A stretch of 64,000 nt of DNA, taken from assembly GCA_002427885.1 (NCBI GenBank), contig DIZI01000017.1, positions 29,879 through 93,878 on the forward strand, read 5' to 3'. This document shows, piece after piece, positions 8,691 to 18,895 of this stretch. The stretch is from Paludibacter sp. UBA6032 (GTDB lineage: Bacteria > Bacteroidota > Bacteroidia > Bacteroidales > Paludibacteraceae). The notes under the pieces were generated by a model that saw nothing but the letters and a program-made list of their open reading frames with translations, had not been told where the DNA came from and did not search any database. Position 1 is the stretch's first letter; each line of letters starts with the position of its first letter. The position numbers were made by a program, and so were the translations under genes.

Positions 8691-10069
8691 CAACAAATTC
8701 CAACGAAATTTCAACTAATGTAGTCGTTTTAGGAGCCGGATTAACCGGACTTACAACGGCACATTACTTAAATAAATTCAATAAAAAATTTATTGTTCTT
8801 GAAAAACAAACCCGGATTGGCGGTGTGATACAATCGAAAAAAGAAGATGATTTTCTGACTGAAAATGGTCCGAATACAGGCGTGGTAGGTAATACAACGG
8901 TGGTACAACTTTTCGAGGATTTAGCGGAAAAATGCGGGTTTGAAGTTGCCGGTGATAATGTAAAAAAAAGATTTATTCTTAAAAACGGAAGATGGGAAAG
9001 CTTGCCGTTGGGAGCAAGAGAAGCTATAATGACACCACTTTTTACCCTAAAAGATAAATTCCGTGTGTTGGGCGAACCGTTCCGTCCGGCAGGAAAAAAT
9101 CCACATGAAAATCTGGCGGATTTTGTAAAGAGAAGACTCGGGCAAAGCTTTTTAAACTATGCCATCGATCCATTTATCATTGGAGTTTATGCAGGCGATC
9201 CAACCTATTTAATTCCCAAATATGCACTTCCAAAACTGTATAATCTGGAACAAAAATACGGAAGTTTAATCGGCGGATCGTTTCGAAAAGGATTTGAAAA
9301 GAAAATTCCTGAGGAAAAGAAGGTAAGTAAAAAAGTATTTTCTTTTGAAGGCGGATTAAGCACGTTGACTAAAAGTTTATACGCATCTGCCGGTGTTGAG
9401 AATTTCACATTGGGTGTTGAGAATATTACGGTAAACAAAACTGAAGACGGCTACAAAATACAGTATACAAATGCACAAAAAGAAGCCTGTACAATCTACG
9501 CAAAAAATGTAATCAGCACCATTGGAGCATATGCATTGGATTCGATTTTCCCTTTTATTGATGCTGTTTCCATGCAAAAACTAAATTCGCTCCTTTACAC
9601 CAAAGTAATTGAAGTATCGGTTGGCTTTAATACGTGGAAGGGTTGCAGGCTTGATGGTTTTGGCGGTCTGATTCCATCCATTGAAAAACGCGATTTGCTG
9701 GGCATACTTTACATGTCGTCACTCTTTAAAAACAGAGCTCCCGAAGGTGGCGCATTGTTATCCATTTTCATGGGAGGTGTTAAACGCCAGGATCTTATTT
9801 CATTAACCGACGATCAGATTCGGATAATCGTTGATAAGGAATGCAAAGAGTTGATGAGTTTGGACGAGTTTAATCCTGAATTGTTTAAAATTGTTCGCCA
9901 CAATTACGCTATACCCCAATATGGAGTTGAAAGTGGAGATCGTTTTTCAACCATAAAAACACTCGAAACAAAATTTACAGGATTGCAAATTGGCGGAAAT
10001 CTGCGCGATGGAATTGGAATGGCAGACAGGATAAAACAAGGGAAAGAACTTGCTGAGCGTATTTTATAA
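8687..10069 (+). CDS. hemG: Protoporphyrinogen oxidase, FAD-dependent (HemY/PPOX type)
   Basis: Six-electron oxidation of protoporphyrinogen IX to protoporphyrin IX. The 460-residue flavoprotein starts with the FAD-binding Rossmann motif VVLGAGLTGLTTAHYLNKF followed by VLEKQTRIGG, has the PPOX-type FAVRRLGQ-like segment (FVKRRLGQSFLNYAIDPFI, near residues 145-163) and ends with the FAD-contacting IGGNLRDGIGMADRI segment. It belongs to the HemY/PPOX family, usually oxygen-dependent, rather than the flavodoxin-like HemG of E. coli, although annotators use the hemG symbol for both. It ends the heme operon and overlaps the convergent SUMT gene by six bases. Confidence 0.93.
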   Translation: MTTNSNEISTNVVVLGAGLTGLTTAHYLNKFNKKFIVLEKQTRIGGVIQSKKEDDFLTENGPNTGVVGNTTVVQLFEDLAEKCGFEVAGDNVKKRFILKNGRWESLPLGAREAIMTPLFTLKDKFRVLGEPFRPAGKNPHENLADFVKRRLGQSFLNYAIDPFIIGVYAGDPTYLIPKYALPKLYNLEQKYGSLIGGSFRKGFEKKIPEEKKVSKKVFSFEGGLSTLTKSLYASAGVENFTLGVENITVNKTEDGYKIQYTNAQKEACTIYAKNVISTIGAYALDSIFPFIDAVSMQKLNSLLYTKVIEVSVGFNTWKGCRLDGFGGLIPSIEKRDLLGILYMSSLFKNRAPEGGALLSIFMGGVKRQDLISLTDDQIRIIVDKECKELMSLDEFNPELFKIVRHNYAIPQYGVESGDRFSTIKTLETKFTGLQIGGNLRDGIGMADRIKQGKELAERIL

Positions 10070-10783
10070 ACTCAAAAGCATTTCCTGAGTTTGTTGAATG
10101 AGATTTTGTCTGTACGAAATTACATCTCCAATGATAATGATAACCGGAGTCGGAAATTTATCTTCGGTCCGGCTCAAAATTTTCAATGTAGACAAAAATT
10201 CCTGTTGATCGGGTAAAGAAACGTTGTACACCAGAGCCACAGGTGTATTGGGATCACGCCCTTCGGCAATGGCTTTAGCCGCAATTTTGTGAATGGTAGA
10301 ACCTGCCATAAAGCACACCAGCGTGTCGGCATTTGGCAATTGCACATCAGAAGTATGCCCGGTTATAAATGCAACTGATTTCGCAATTCCTCTCAAAGTC
10401 AATGGTATCTGAGTCAGAGCTGCAACAGCAATTCCCGTACAAATTCCCGGGATTACACTCACCGGTACACCTTTGCTTTTCAAGAACTCTATTTCTTCGC
10501 CTCCGTGTGCAAAAACCATCGAATCGCCGCCCTTTAATCGCACGATATTTTTACCCATTCGAGCCGCTTCGAGCATTAAATCATGGATGGCTTCCTGCTC
10601 AAAACTATGACAATGACTACGCTTTCCAACATAAACTTTTTCCGCCTTGTAATTATCCAGAAAGTCTATATCTACAAGATCGTCATGAAAAATAATATCG
10701 GCATTAGCAATGGCACGTTCTCCGGCAATAGTCAGCAAGTCCGGATCACCGGGACCAAAACCAACAAGGGTAACTTTACCCAT
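10064..10783 (-). CDS. cobA: Uroporphyrinogen-III C-methyltransferase (SUMT)
   Basis: SAM-dependent double methylation of uroporphyrinogen III to precorrin-2, diverting the heme intermediate to siroheme. The protein has the SUMT signature VTLVGFGPGDPDLLTIAGERAI at its start, the YVGKRSHCHS region, the VRLKGGDSMVFAHGGEE motif, and the VIPGICTGIAVAA and PLTLRG segments. I chose the ATG at 10783 (239 residues), which aligns with the family start MGKVTLVG. An in-frame ATG at 10822 would add 13 residues with no family resemblance. It is convergent with hemG and lies among other siroheme/sulfite genes, which supports the siroheme role over cobalamin synthesis. Confidence 0.92.
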   Translation of the reverse strand: MGKVTLVGFGPGDPDLLTIAGERAIANADIIFHDDLVDIDFLDNYKAEKVYVGKRSHCHSFEQEAIHDLMLEAARMGKNIVRLKGGDSMVFAHGGEEIEFLKSKGVPVSVIPGICTGIAVAALTQIPLTLRGIAKSVAFITGHTSDVQLPNADTLVCFMAGSTIHKIAAKAIAEGRDPNTPVALVYNVSLPDQQEFLSTLKILSRTEDKFPTPVIIIIGDVISYRQNLIQQTQEMLLSL

Positions 10784-10863
10784 TAATATTTCAGGAATTC
10801 TATTTGAACGATTATCCCACATTTTTTTTACTTTGTTTTAAAAAACAACTAAATTCATAAAAA

Positions 10864-11394
10864 CTAATCAACCAACGCTTTCAGGATTTCAAGTCCTTGC
10901 TCCCATTCGCCATATGCCGATAAATTATTAATATGTCCGGCATCTCCAATGTTGATAAAACCGCTGCCCCAACTTCGGGCATAAAATTCAGCCATCTCAA
11001 TGGTTACCCAGGGATCATTCGTACTTGCAACGAGTGTAGTTGGAAATGGAAATTTAATTATTGGTGGCACTTCAAAAAGTTCTTTCTCAATCTTTCTTTT
11101 GACAACTTCCGTATCGGGAGGTGCAACCAGTAATGCCGCCTTAATCTTTCTGTGATACTGTTTTGCCCATTCAACGACCGTGAGACAGCCTAAACTATGA
11201 GCTACCAACACAACCGTTTCAGGGTCATAACCTTCAATTGCTTTATCAATATTCTCAACCCATTCGTTAATATTCGGATTATCCCAGTCTTTCTGGTTAA
11301 TCCGCTGAAAATTAGTTTGGGTTTTCTCGAAATAGGTTTGCCAATGGTTCGACCCTGAACCACCATAACCGGGAATGATAAAATAATTTGTCAT
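10864..11394 (-). CDS. RBBP9/YdeN-family alpha/beta serine hydrolase
   Basis: A 176-residue compact alpha/beta hydrolase of the RBBP9/YdeN (Ser_hydrolase) family. The visible catalytic triad is Ser67 in VLVAHSLGC, Asp127 in STNDPWV and His154 in DAGHINN. The N-terminal FIIPGYGGSGSNHWQ motif is characteristic of the family. No signal peptide is visible, so it is probably cytoplasmic. The physiological substrate of bacterial members is not established. It sits between the two siroheme-synthesis genes on the same strand, 17 bases from the dehydrogenase gene, so co-transcription is likely; a role in siroheme or sulfur metabolism is only a guess from context. Confidence 0.88.
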   Translation of the reverse strand: MTNYFIIPGYGGSGSNHWQTYFEKTQTNFQRINQKDWDNPNINEWVENIDKAIEGYDPETVVLVAHSLGCLTVVEWAKQYHRKIKAALLVAPPDTEVVKRKIEKELFEVPPIIKFPFPTTLVASTNDPWVTIEMAEFYARSWGSGFINIGDAGHINNLSAYGEWEQGLEILKALVD

Positions 11395-11411
11395 GATTCT
11401 GTCCCTGTATT

Positions 11412-11882
11412 TTAACGAATTTGAATACTTCCATTTTCGAATAATGCTTTAATCTGATTTCGGATATCCACGGATTGATAAACATTTTGAGCATTTGATC
11501 CGACAGAAACCGTGATATAGCCTTCTTTGTGAATTGCCGGCGACACGAAGTCGCAAAGCAAGGGTGCATCGCACACACTGGTCAAAATCCCACGTTCTTC
11601 GGCATCTTTTTTAATTTGACGGTTTAGTTCGTGATTATCAGTTACAACGTATACCAAAAAATATCCATCCAGATCGGTAGCTTCATATTCTTTTCGCAGC
11701 AACGTAAAACCCAAAGCTTCTATTTCAGGAGATATTTCCGGAGCAACAACCGTTACATTATCCACAAAACGCTTCATAATGCTTGCTTTATGAGACGCTA
11801 TTTTTCCACCGCCAACCAACAATATTTTTTTGCCGGTAACATTCAGTGAAACGGGTAAAAATTGTAAATCTGCTTTATTCAT
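11412..11882 (-). CDS. Precorrin-2 dehydrogenase, short form (siroheme synthase N-terminal domain)
   Basis: NAD-dependent oxidation of precorrin-2 to sirohydrochlorin, the step after SUMT. The Rossmann fold starts with FLPVSLNVTGKKILLVGGGKIASHKA and contains the CDAP segment (TSVCDAPLLCDFVSPA), whose aspartate matches the catalytic Asp of CysG/Met8, with ITVSVGSNAQ near the end. It has only 156 residues, while Met8/CysG N-terminal modules run to about 200 because of a dimerisation/chelation domain. Here the protein ends just after the linker helix, so chelatase activity is doubtful. The usual S-x-G-KSP segment is replaced by GSNAQN. Confidence 0.85.
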   Translation of the reverse strand: MNKADLQFLPVSLNVTGKKILLVGGGKIASHKASIMKRFVDNVTVVAPEISPEIEALGFTLLRKEYEATDLDGYFLVYVVTDNHELNRQIKKDAEERGILTSVCDAPLLCDFVSPAIHKEGYITVSVGSNAQNVYQSVDIRNQIKALFENGSIQIR

Positions 11883-11908
11883 TTATTAAATTATTATTTG
11901 AATCAAAC

Positions 11909-12157
11909 CTAAATCTGATAATCTATCGGTTTTTGTTCTACTTTTCCTAATTTAATTTTATTCCAGAGTCTTTCATGCAAAAAGTAAAGAAACATTTTAG
12001 TAAATAGCTCGACACCACCTATTGAAAGAGCAAATTTGATATTACCGACAATTAAAAAAGAAATAAAAACTGTATCTATTGTGCCAATCATCCGCCACGA
12101 AACAGCTTTAATTATACTTCGATAGGGCTTTTCGGTTACGTATGTTTTTTTACTCAT
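11909..12157 (-). CDS. DUF2061 small membrane protein
   Basis: An 82-residue protein matching the DUF2061 pattern: PYRSIIKAVSWRMIGTIDTVFISF at residues 11-34, then IKFALSIGGVELFTKMFLYFLHERLWNKI. Two hydrophobic stretches around residues 25-38 and 43-61 suggest two membrane segments. The function of the family is unknown. It is divergent from cysJ and follows siroheme genes; in many bacteria DUF2061 genes occur near sulfate-assimilation genes, which fits this location. That association is my recollection of the family, not something the sequence proves. Confidence 0.8.
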   Translation of the reverse strand: MSKKTYVTEKPYRSIIKAVSWRMIGTIDTVFISFLIVGNIKFALSIGGVELFTKMFLYFLHERLWNKIKLGKVEQKPIDYQI

Positions 12158-12346
12158 GTTCAGTTCGTAGTTTTATTTAAAATTTGACTTTGCAAAATTC
12201 CGCAATTCATTTCGTTACAGAAATCCCTTTGTATGGTCATTTATTCTACCTCGTTTATGGTATCCAATTTACATGAACAAGGGTATTTCCGAACCTTGGC
12301 ACTAGCTTTAACTTTGCCGGATAAAAATTCAAATCCATATTGCAGA

Positions 12347-14158
12347 ATGACAGACAACAGCTTATTGCCATTATCGACCGAACAAATTAGACTGCTTTCA
12401 GAACTTTCGGGTTCACTCACGCCCAAACAAATCAACTGGATTTCAGGGTATTTTGCGGGACTTTCAGCTCAGGATATGAAGGTTCAACTAGTCTCTGAAT
12501 CAACTCTGACACCTTCCTTGCAAAATGATTCAGGTTCCACACAAAAGGGCAAATCATTAACGATATTATACGGATCGCGTACGGGAAATGGGGAAGGAAT
12601 AGGCAAACAAGCACAAAAAAATGCAATTGCATTAGGCTTTGATGCAAAACTGAAAAACATGGAAACCTATAAAAACAATGATCTGAAAAATGAAACTAAT
12701 TTACTGATCATTGTGAGCACGCATGGTGAAGGTGAGCCTCCGTTTCAGGCAAAAACGTTCCACGATTTTCTGTTTAGTAAACGTGCCCCGAAACTTGACA
12801 ATGTAAATTTTTCCGTTCTGGCTTTAGGTGACAGTTCATATTTGAAATTCTGCCAGACGGGAATTGAGGTTGATAACCGGTTTGAAGAATTGGGTGCAAA
12901 ACGGATTACAGCAAGGGTTGATTGCGATGTTGATTTTCAGGATTCGGCATTGCTTTGGGTAACGGATAGTCTGTTGCAATTAAATGATAATAAAACGATT
13001 ACTCAACAAACGGAAACTAAATACGGTTATTCAGAAACGACAAGCACTTTTGGAAAACACAATCCGTTTCAGGCGCAGGTACTCGAAAAAACATTTTTGC
13101 ACGGACGGGACAGCAACCGGCAAACATTGCACATTGAACTTTCGCTCGAAAATTCCGGATTAACTTATGAACCCGGTGATTCATTGGGAATTTTGGCATC
13201 AAATCCGCCGGAATTAGTTGAAAGTCTGATTCAGACGGTGAATCTTTCGCCCAACGATAAAATAATTTCAGAAACCGGTGAAAGAACTTTGAGTGAAACT
13301 CTTCTCAAAAATTACGAACTGACACACATTACACCCGATGTGTTGAATCGCTATGCAAAACTGACTGATAACAATGAGATTAAAGAAATCCTTAAATCAC
13401 AGGATAGAGTAAAAGAATTTATTTATGGAAAAGATCTGGTGGATTTATTCACCCATTTCCCTGAAAAATTATCTGCAAATCAGTTTATTTCGTTATTGCG
13501 TCCTGTACAACCCCGGCTTTATTCCATTTCCTCGAGTCCGCAAGCATATGCCGATGAAGTTCATCTGACCGTTGGAGTTGTAAAATACAAAAATGATGAC
13601 CGGAATAAGACTGGTTTATGTTCCGTTTTTCTTTCCGACAGAATCGAAGAAAGCGATACAGTACCTGTTTTTATAGAGAAAAACAATAATTTTCGTTTGC
13701 CTCAAAACCCGGAAATACCCATTATTATGGTGGGAGCCGGAACCGGAATTGCACCTTACCGTGCATTTGTTCAGCATCGCGAACTCGATGAAAAACGTGG
13801 AAAAAGCTGGCTGATTTTTGGGAACCGTCATTCAGAAAGTGAATTCCTGTATCAACTCGAATGGCAGCGGCATTTGCACGAGAATTCGTTATCACGGTTG
13901 GATGTGGCTTTCTCACGCGATTATTCAGAAAAAGTTTACGTTCAAAATCGGATTCAGGAACAAGGGAAATTACTTTTCGACTGGCTTGAAAACGGTGCTC
14001 ACTTTTATGTTTGCGGTGATATGAAAAAAATGGCTCACGATGTACATGAAACACTTTTAAACGCAGTAAGAAAACATGGTGGTTTAAAACAGGAAGCAGC
14101 CGAAGAATACGTTTTGAATCTGCAGCAACAACATCGTTATCAAACAGACGTTTATTGA
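12347..14158 (+). CDS. cysJ: Sulfite reductase (NADPH) flavoprotein alpha-component
   Basis: Electron-donating subunit of assimilatory sulfite reductase, passing electrons from NADPH through FAD and FMN to CysI. Domains in order: N-terminal LLPLSTEQIRLLSELSGSLT segment typical of CysJ, a flavodoxin-like FMN domain starting TILYGSRTGNGEGIGK near residue 71, an FAD domain with RLYSISSSPQ near 386, and an NADPH domain with VGAGTGIAPYRAFVQHRE near 460. The chosen ATG at 12347 gives 603 residues and matches the family start; the open frame continues upstream to an ATG at 12233, but those 38 codons resemble nothing. The intergenic region with the divergent DUF2061 gene should hold its promoter. Confidence 0.94.
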   Translation: MTDNSLLPLSTEQIRLLSELSGSLTPKQINWISGYFAGLSAQDMKVQLVSESTLTPSLQNDSGSTQKGKSLTILYGSRTGNGEGIGKQAQKNAIALGFDAKLKNMETYKNNDLKNETNLLIIVSTHGEGEPPFQAKTFHDFLFSKRAPKLDNVNFSVLALGDSSYLKFCQTGIEVDNRFEELGAKRITARVDCDVDFQDSALLWVTDSLLQLNDNKTITQQTETKYGYSETTSTFGKHNPFQAQVLEKTFLHGRDSNRQTLHIELSLENSGLTYEPGDSLGILASNPPELVESLIQTVNLSPNDKIISETGERTLSETLLKNYELTHITPDVLNRYAKLTDNNEIKEILKSQDRVKEFIYGKDLVDLFTHFPEKLSANQFISLLRPVQPRLYSISSSPQAYADEVHLTVGVVKYKNDDRNKTGLCSVFLSDRIEESDTVPVFIEKNNNFRLPQNPEIPIIMVGAGTGIAPYRAFVQHRELDEKRGKSWLIFGNRHSESEFLYQLEWQRHLHENSLSRLDVAFSRDYSEKVYVQNRIQEQGKLLFDWLENGAHFYVCGDMKKMAHDVHETLLNAVRKHGGLKQEAAEEYVLNLQQQHRYQTDVY

Positions 14159-14217
14159 AGCTATCGTTTTTTTTAAATAGTAAATGGTAAATACTTAAAT
14201 AGTAAATAAAAAATTAT
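14159..14217. repeat. AT-rich direct-repeat spacer before cysI
   Basis: The cysJ-cysI spacer is built from repeats of the word TAAATAGTAAAT, with a TAAATGGTAAATAC variant between two copies, ending seven bases before the start codon. It resembles several other low-complexity spacers in this window (18254, 20213, 50671, 52222, 59276). No function is evident. Confidence 0.55.
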
Positions 14218-15930
14218 ATGACCAGTATAAAATTATCCGATGTTGAACGGATTAAAACAGAAAGCAATTACCTGCGTGGAACCATTCAGGAAGGGTTGGC
14301 CGATCGGATAACTGCCAGTATAAGTGCCGATGATCAGCAGCTAATAAAACTTCACGGTGCTTATCAGCAACAGAATCGCGATCTGGACGATGAACGAAGA
14401 AAGCAAAAGCTTGAACCGCTTTACAGTTTCCTTATCCGAATTCGCGTTCCGGGTGGAATCACCACAGCACAGCAATGGTTAGACATTGATAAACTGGCCG
14501 ATATGTATGGAAATCCAACTATAAAACTCACAACACGGCAGGCCTTTGAACTGCATGGTGTCGTTAAAAGAAAACTTAAAGCTACTATTAAAGGCATCAA
14601 TCAGACTTTACTGGATACGTTGGCGGCCTGTGGAGATGTAAACAGAAACGTGATGACTTCTGCCAATCCCTGGGAAAGCGAAATTCACCAACAGGTATAC
14701 GACGATGCCCGGCTTTTGCACACAAACCTTACTCCGCAAACTACGGCCTATCATGAGATATGGCTTAATGATGAGTTGGTAGGCGGTGGAGAAAAAAAGG
14801 AAGATATCGAACCAATGTACAGTAAAACCTATTTGCCCCGGAAATTTAAAATTGCCATTGCCATTCCACCACGGAATGATGTCGATGTTTATGCTAACGA
14901 TTTAGGACTTATAGCTATTGCCGAAGACGGGAAACTGATTGGTTATAATATTCTGGCGGGTGGTGGAATGGGTATGACATTCGGAATTGAAACCACTTAC
15001 CCACGTTTGGGCGATTTGATCGGTTTTGTGAAACCCGAAAATGCTGTAGAAGTTGCAAAAGCAATAGTCATATGGCAGCGTGACAATGGAAACCGCTCCG
15101 ACCGTAAAAATGCACGTTTGAAATATACCATCGACCGGTTGGGGTTGAACGAATTTAAAAAAGCAATTAAATCCGAATTAGGAGATAAACTGGAACCGGC
15201 TAAACCTTTTCATTTCGAGAGTAACGGCGACAGTTACGGCTGGAAAAAAGGATTCAATGGCAAATGGTATTATACCTTGTTTGTCGAAGGTGGGAAAGTA
15301 AAAAATGACAGTAAACTCCAACTTAAAACAGCCTTACAGGAAATCGCTCAAAACCATAACGGAAATTTTATTCTGACCGGGAATCAGAATCTGGTTATTG
15401 CCGATGTTGAAGAGAAAGATAAAGATAAAATTGACCAACTTCTTGAGAAATGGAAACTGAATAAACATTTCAGCGGTATACGCAGGAATAGTCTGGCATG
15501 TGCTGCATTACCGCTATGTGGATTGGCTTTTGCCGAAGCAGAACGATATTTACCATCATTGGTGGATAAAATCGAAGTAGATATTGTTAATCTTAATCTG
15601 CAGGAAGATGATATCCTGCTTCGCATGACGGGTTGCCCGAATGGCTGTGCGAGACCTTATCTGGGAGAAATAGGATTGGTTGGCAAATCGCCCGGTAAAT
15701 ACAACCTGTATCTGGGAGCCGGATTTACAGGGAACAGGTTGAATAAATTATATGCGGAACTTTTATCGGAAGATGAAATACTAGCGACATTAAAACCCAT
15801 TCTGGCCGATTATGCCTTAAACAAAAACACGGGTGAGCGGTTCGGTGATTTTGTTATCCGGAAAGAATATGTAAATGCCACTACAGAAGGTATAGCATTT
15901 CATAGTGACCTAAAAAAGATTTCAAAGTAA
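14218..15930 (+). CDS. cysI: Sulfite reductase (NADPH) hemoprotein beta-component
   Basis: Six-electron reduction of sulfite to sulfide using a coupled siroheme and 4Fe-4S centre. The 570-residue protein has the cluster cysteines in the expected pattern: Cys428 and Cys434 (CAALPLC) and Cys473 and Cys477 (CPNGC). Two ferredoxin-reductase-like half domains contain TTRQAFELHG near residue 102 and LTGNQNLVIADV near 387. It follows cysJ by 59 AT-rich bases that repeat the word TAAATAGTAAAT, and is followed by a strong terminator. Its cofactor is the product of the siroheme genes at 10-12 kb. Confidence 0.96.
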   Translation: MTSIKLSDVERIKTESNYLRGTIQEGLADRITASISADDQQLIKLHGAYQQQNRDLDDERRKQKLEPLYSFLIRIRVPGGITTAQQWLDIDKLADMYGNPTIKLTTRQAFELHGVVKRKLKATIKGINQTLLDTLAACGDVNRNVMTSANPWESEIHQQVYDDARLLHTNLTPQTTAYHEIWLNDELVGGGEKKEDIEPMYSKTYLPRKFKIAIAIPPRNDVDVYANDLGLIAIAEDGKLIGYNILAGGGMGMTFGIETTYPRLGDLIGFVKPENAVEVAKAIVIWQRDNGNRSDRKNARLKYTIDRLGLNEFKKAIKSELGDKLEPAKPFHFESNGDSYGWKKGFNGKWYYTLFVEGGKVKNDSKLQLKTALQEIAQNHNGNFILTGNQNLVIADVEEKDKDKIDQLLEKWKLNKHFSGIRRNSLACAALPLCGLAFAEAERYLPSLVDKIEVDIVNLNLQEDDILLRMTGCPNGCARPYLGEIGLVGKSPGKYNLYLGAGFTGNRLNKLYAELLSEDEILATLKPILADYALNKNTGERFGDFVIRKEYVNATTEGIAFHSDLKKISK

Positions 15931-15956
15931 ATTTGTTTATTTTTTTTATTTTCAAA

Positions 15957-15993
15957 GATGAACCGGGCGGTAACGTTCGGTTCATCCTTTTTT
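15957..15993 (+). terminator. Intrinsic terminator of cysJI
   Basis: The stem GATGAACCG (15957-15965) pairs perfectly with CGGTTCATC (15978-15986) and extends inward by two G-U and two G-C pairs to a GTAA tetraloop at 15970-15973. A T-rich tract follows (CTTTTTT). It lies 27 bases after the cysI stop. Confidence 0.88.
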
Positions 15994-16285
15994 AAAAGAT
16001 TTAAATTTGCTAATAAATCATGATTATAGGTTATACCTCACAAAAGTAAAAATTGATATTAAAAGTCTCTACTTCGTAAACAAATAACTTAATTTTGATA
16101 AGATAAAAACGTATTTAAAATAAACCCTTCCAGCGTATTTCTGAAATCGAATTTCTCTTTAATTCATGGCTCTTATGTCAAATATTTATTGTATATTTGT
16201 CTGTTTTTTTGGATAGAACGAATAACAATAAGCAATCAAACAAATCTATCTTCAAACAACTGTAAACAAATAACTTAAAATAAAA
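15994..16285 (+). promoter_or_regulatory. gyrB upstream region with TAnnTTTG box and 17-bp direct repeat
   Basis: A gene-free stretch of about 290 bases. It holds a Bacteroidota-type -7 box TATATTTG at 16192-16199, 87 bases before gyrB; no good -33 TTTG lies at the usual spacing. It also holds two exact copies of GTAAACAAATAACTTAA at 16076-16092 and 16262-16278, the second ending seven bases before the gyrB start codon. I see no open reading frame with a recognisable product. Confidence 0.5.
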
Positions 16286-18253
<1,968 letters not shown>

Positions 18254-18334
18254 TAAGTTCCCAATTTTTTAATTTCCAATTTCCAATAATTTCTATTGGT
18301 AATTGGAAATTGATGAATTGAAAATTGAAAATTG
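18254..18334. repeat. AT-rich palindromic spacer between gyrB and the LOG gene
   Basis: The spacer is made almost entirely of AATTTCC/GGAAATT and ATTGAAA words. CAATTTCCAAT and ATTGGAAATTG form an 11-bp perfect inverted repeat, followed by tandem ATTGAAA units and two copies of ATTGATGAAT. The LOG-gene start codon lies within the second copy. It may fold as a hairpin between the two genes, though it has no clean T-tract. Confidence 0.6.
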
Positions 18335-18883
18335 ATGAATATAGCCGTTTTCTGCTCTTCGAGTAATCACATTGCCGATAAATACAAACAAACAGCTTAC
18401 CAACTTGGTGTATTAATAGCACAAAATGGAAACTCACTTGTATTTGGGGGTGCAACCGGTGGTTTGATGGACTCGGTGGCCGAAGGTGTTCATAGTAAAA
18501 ACGGACAGATTATCGGAGTTATTCCCCAAGCGGTTATCAATATGAATCGTCAGAGTACATTATCAACTCAATTAATCTGCGTTGAAACAATGAACGAAAG
18601 AAAGGCAAAAATGAAATCCATGGCTGATGTTTTCGTTGTACTTCCGGGAAGTTACGGCACTTTAGATGAAATGTTGGATATTATTGCTTCCGGAGTTGTT
18701 GGAGAACACAAAAAACCCCTTATTCTGGTCAATCAGGATGGTTTTTACGATTCTTTTCTCTTTCAAATAGATTTTATGCGCAGTGAACAGTTTATCCCTG
18801 CCGTAGAAAAGTATAAACCGCTAATTGTATCAGACATTTATCAATGCATAGAGTTAATAAACCTGTTGAATAAAAACTCATAA
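18335..18883 (+). CDS. LOG-family protein (putative cytokinin riboside 5'-monophosphate phosphoribohydrolase)
   Basis: A 182-residue Rossmann-like protein of the TIGR00730/LOG family. Characteristic parts are AVFCSSSN at the start, VFGGATGGLMDSVAEG near residue 37, MNERKAKM near 88 and the PGSYGTLDEMLD motif near 106. The family motif is normally PGGxGTxxE; here the second glycine is serine. Bacterial LOG proteins hydrolyse nucleoside 5'-monophosphates to the base and ribose 5-phosphate; the physiological role here is unknown. The ATG at 18335 is preferred to a TTG immediately upstream. The next gene follows after 12 bases. Confidence 0.88.
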   Translation: MNIAVFCSSSNHIADKYKQTAYQLGVLIAQNGNSLVFGGATGGLMDSVAEGVHSKNGQIIGVIPQAVINMNRQSTLSTQLICVETMNERKAKMKSMADVFVVLPGSYGTLDEMLDIIASGVVGEHKKPLILVNQDGFYDSFLFQIDFMRSEQFIPAVEKYKPLIVSDIYQCIELINLLNKNS

Positions 18884-18895
18884 TACGATTTTATC

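Noticed and set aside
12233..12346. Upstream 38-codon extension of cysJ
   Set aside because: It lacks any resemblance to CysJ N-termini and lies in the divergent promoter region; the ATG at 12347 gives the normal start.
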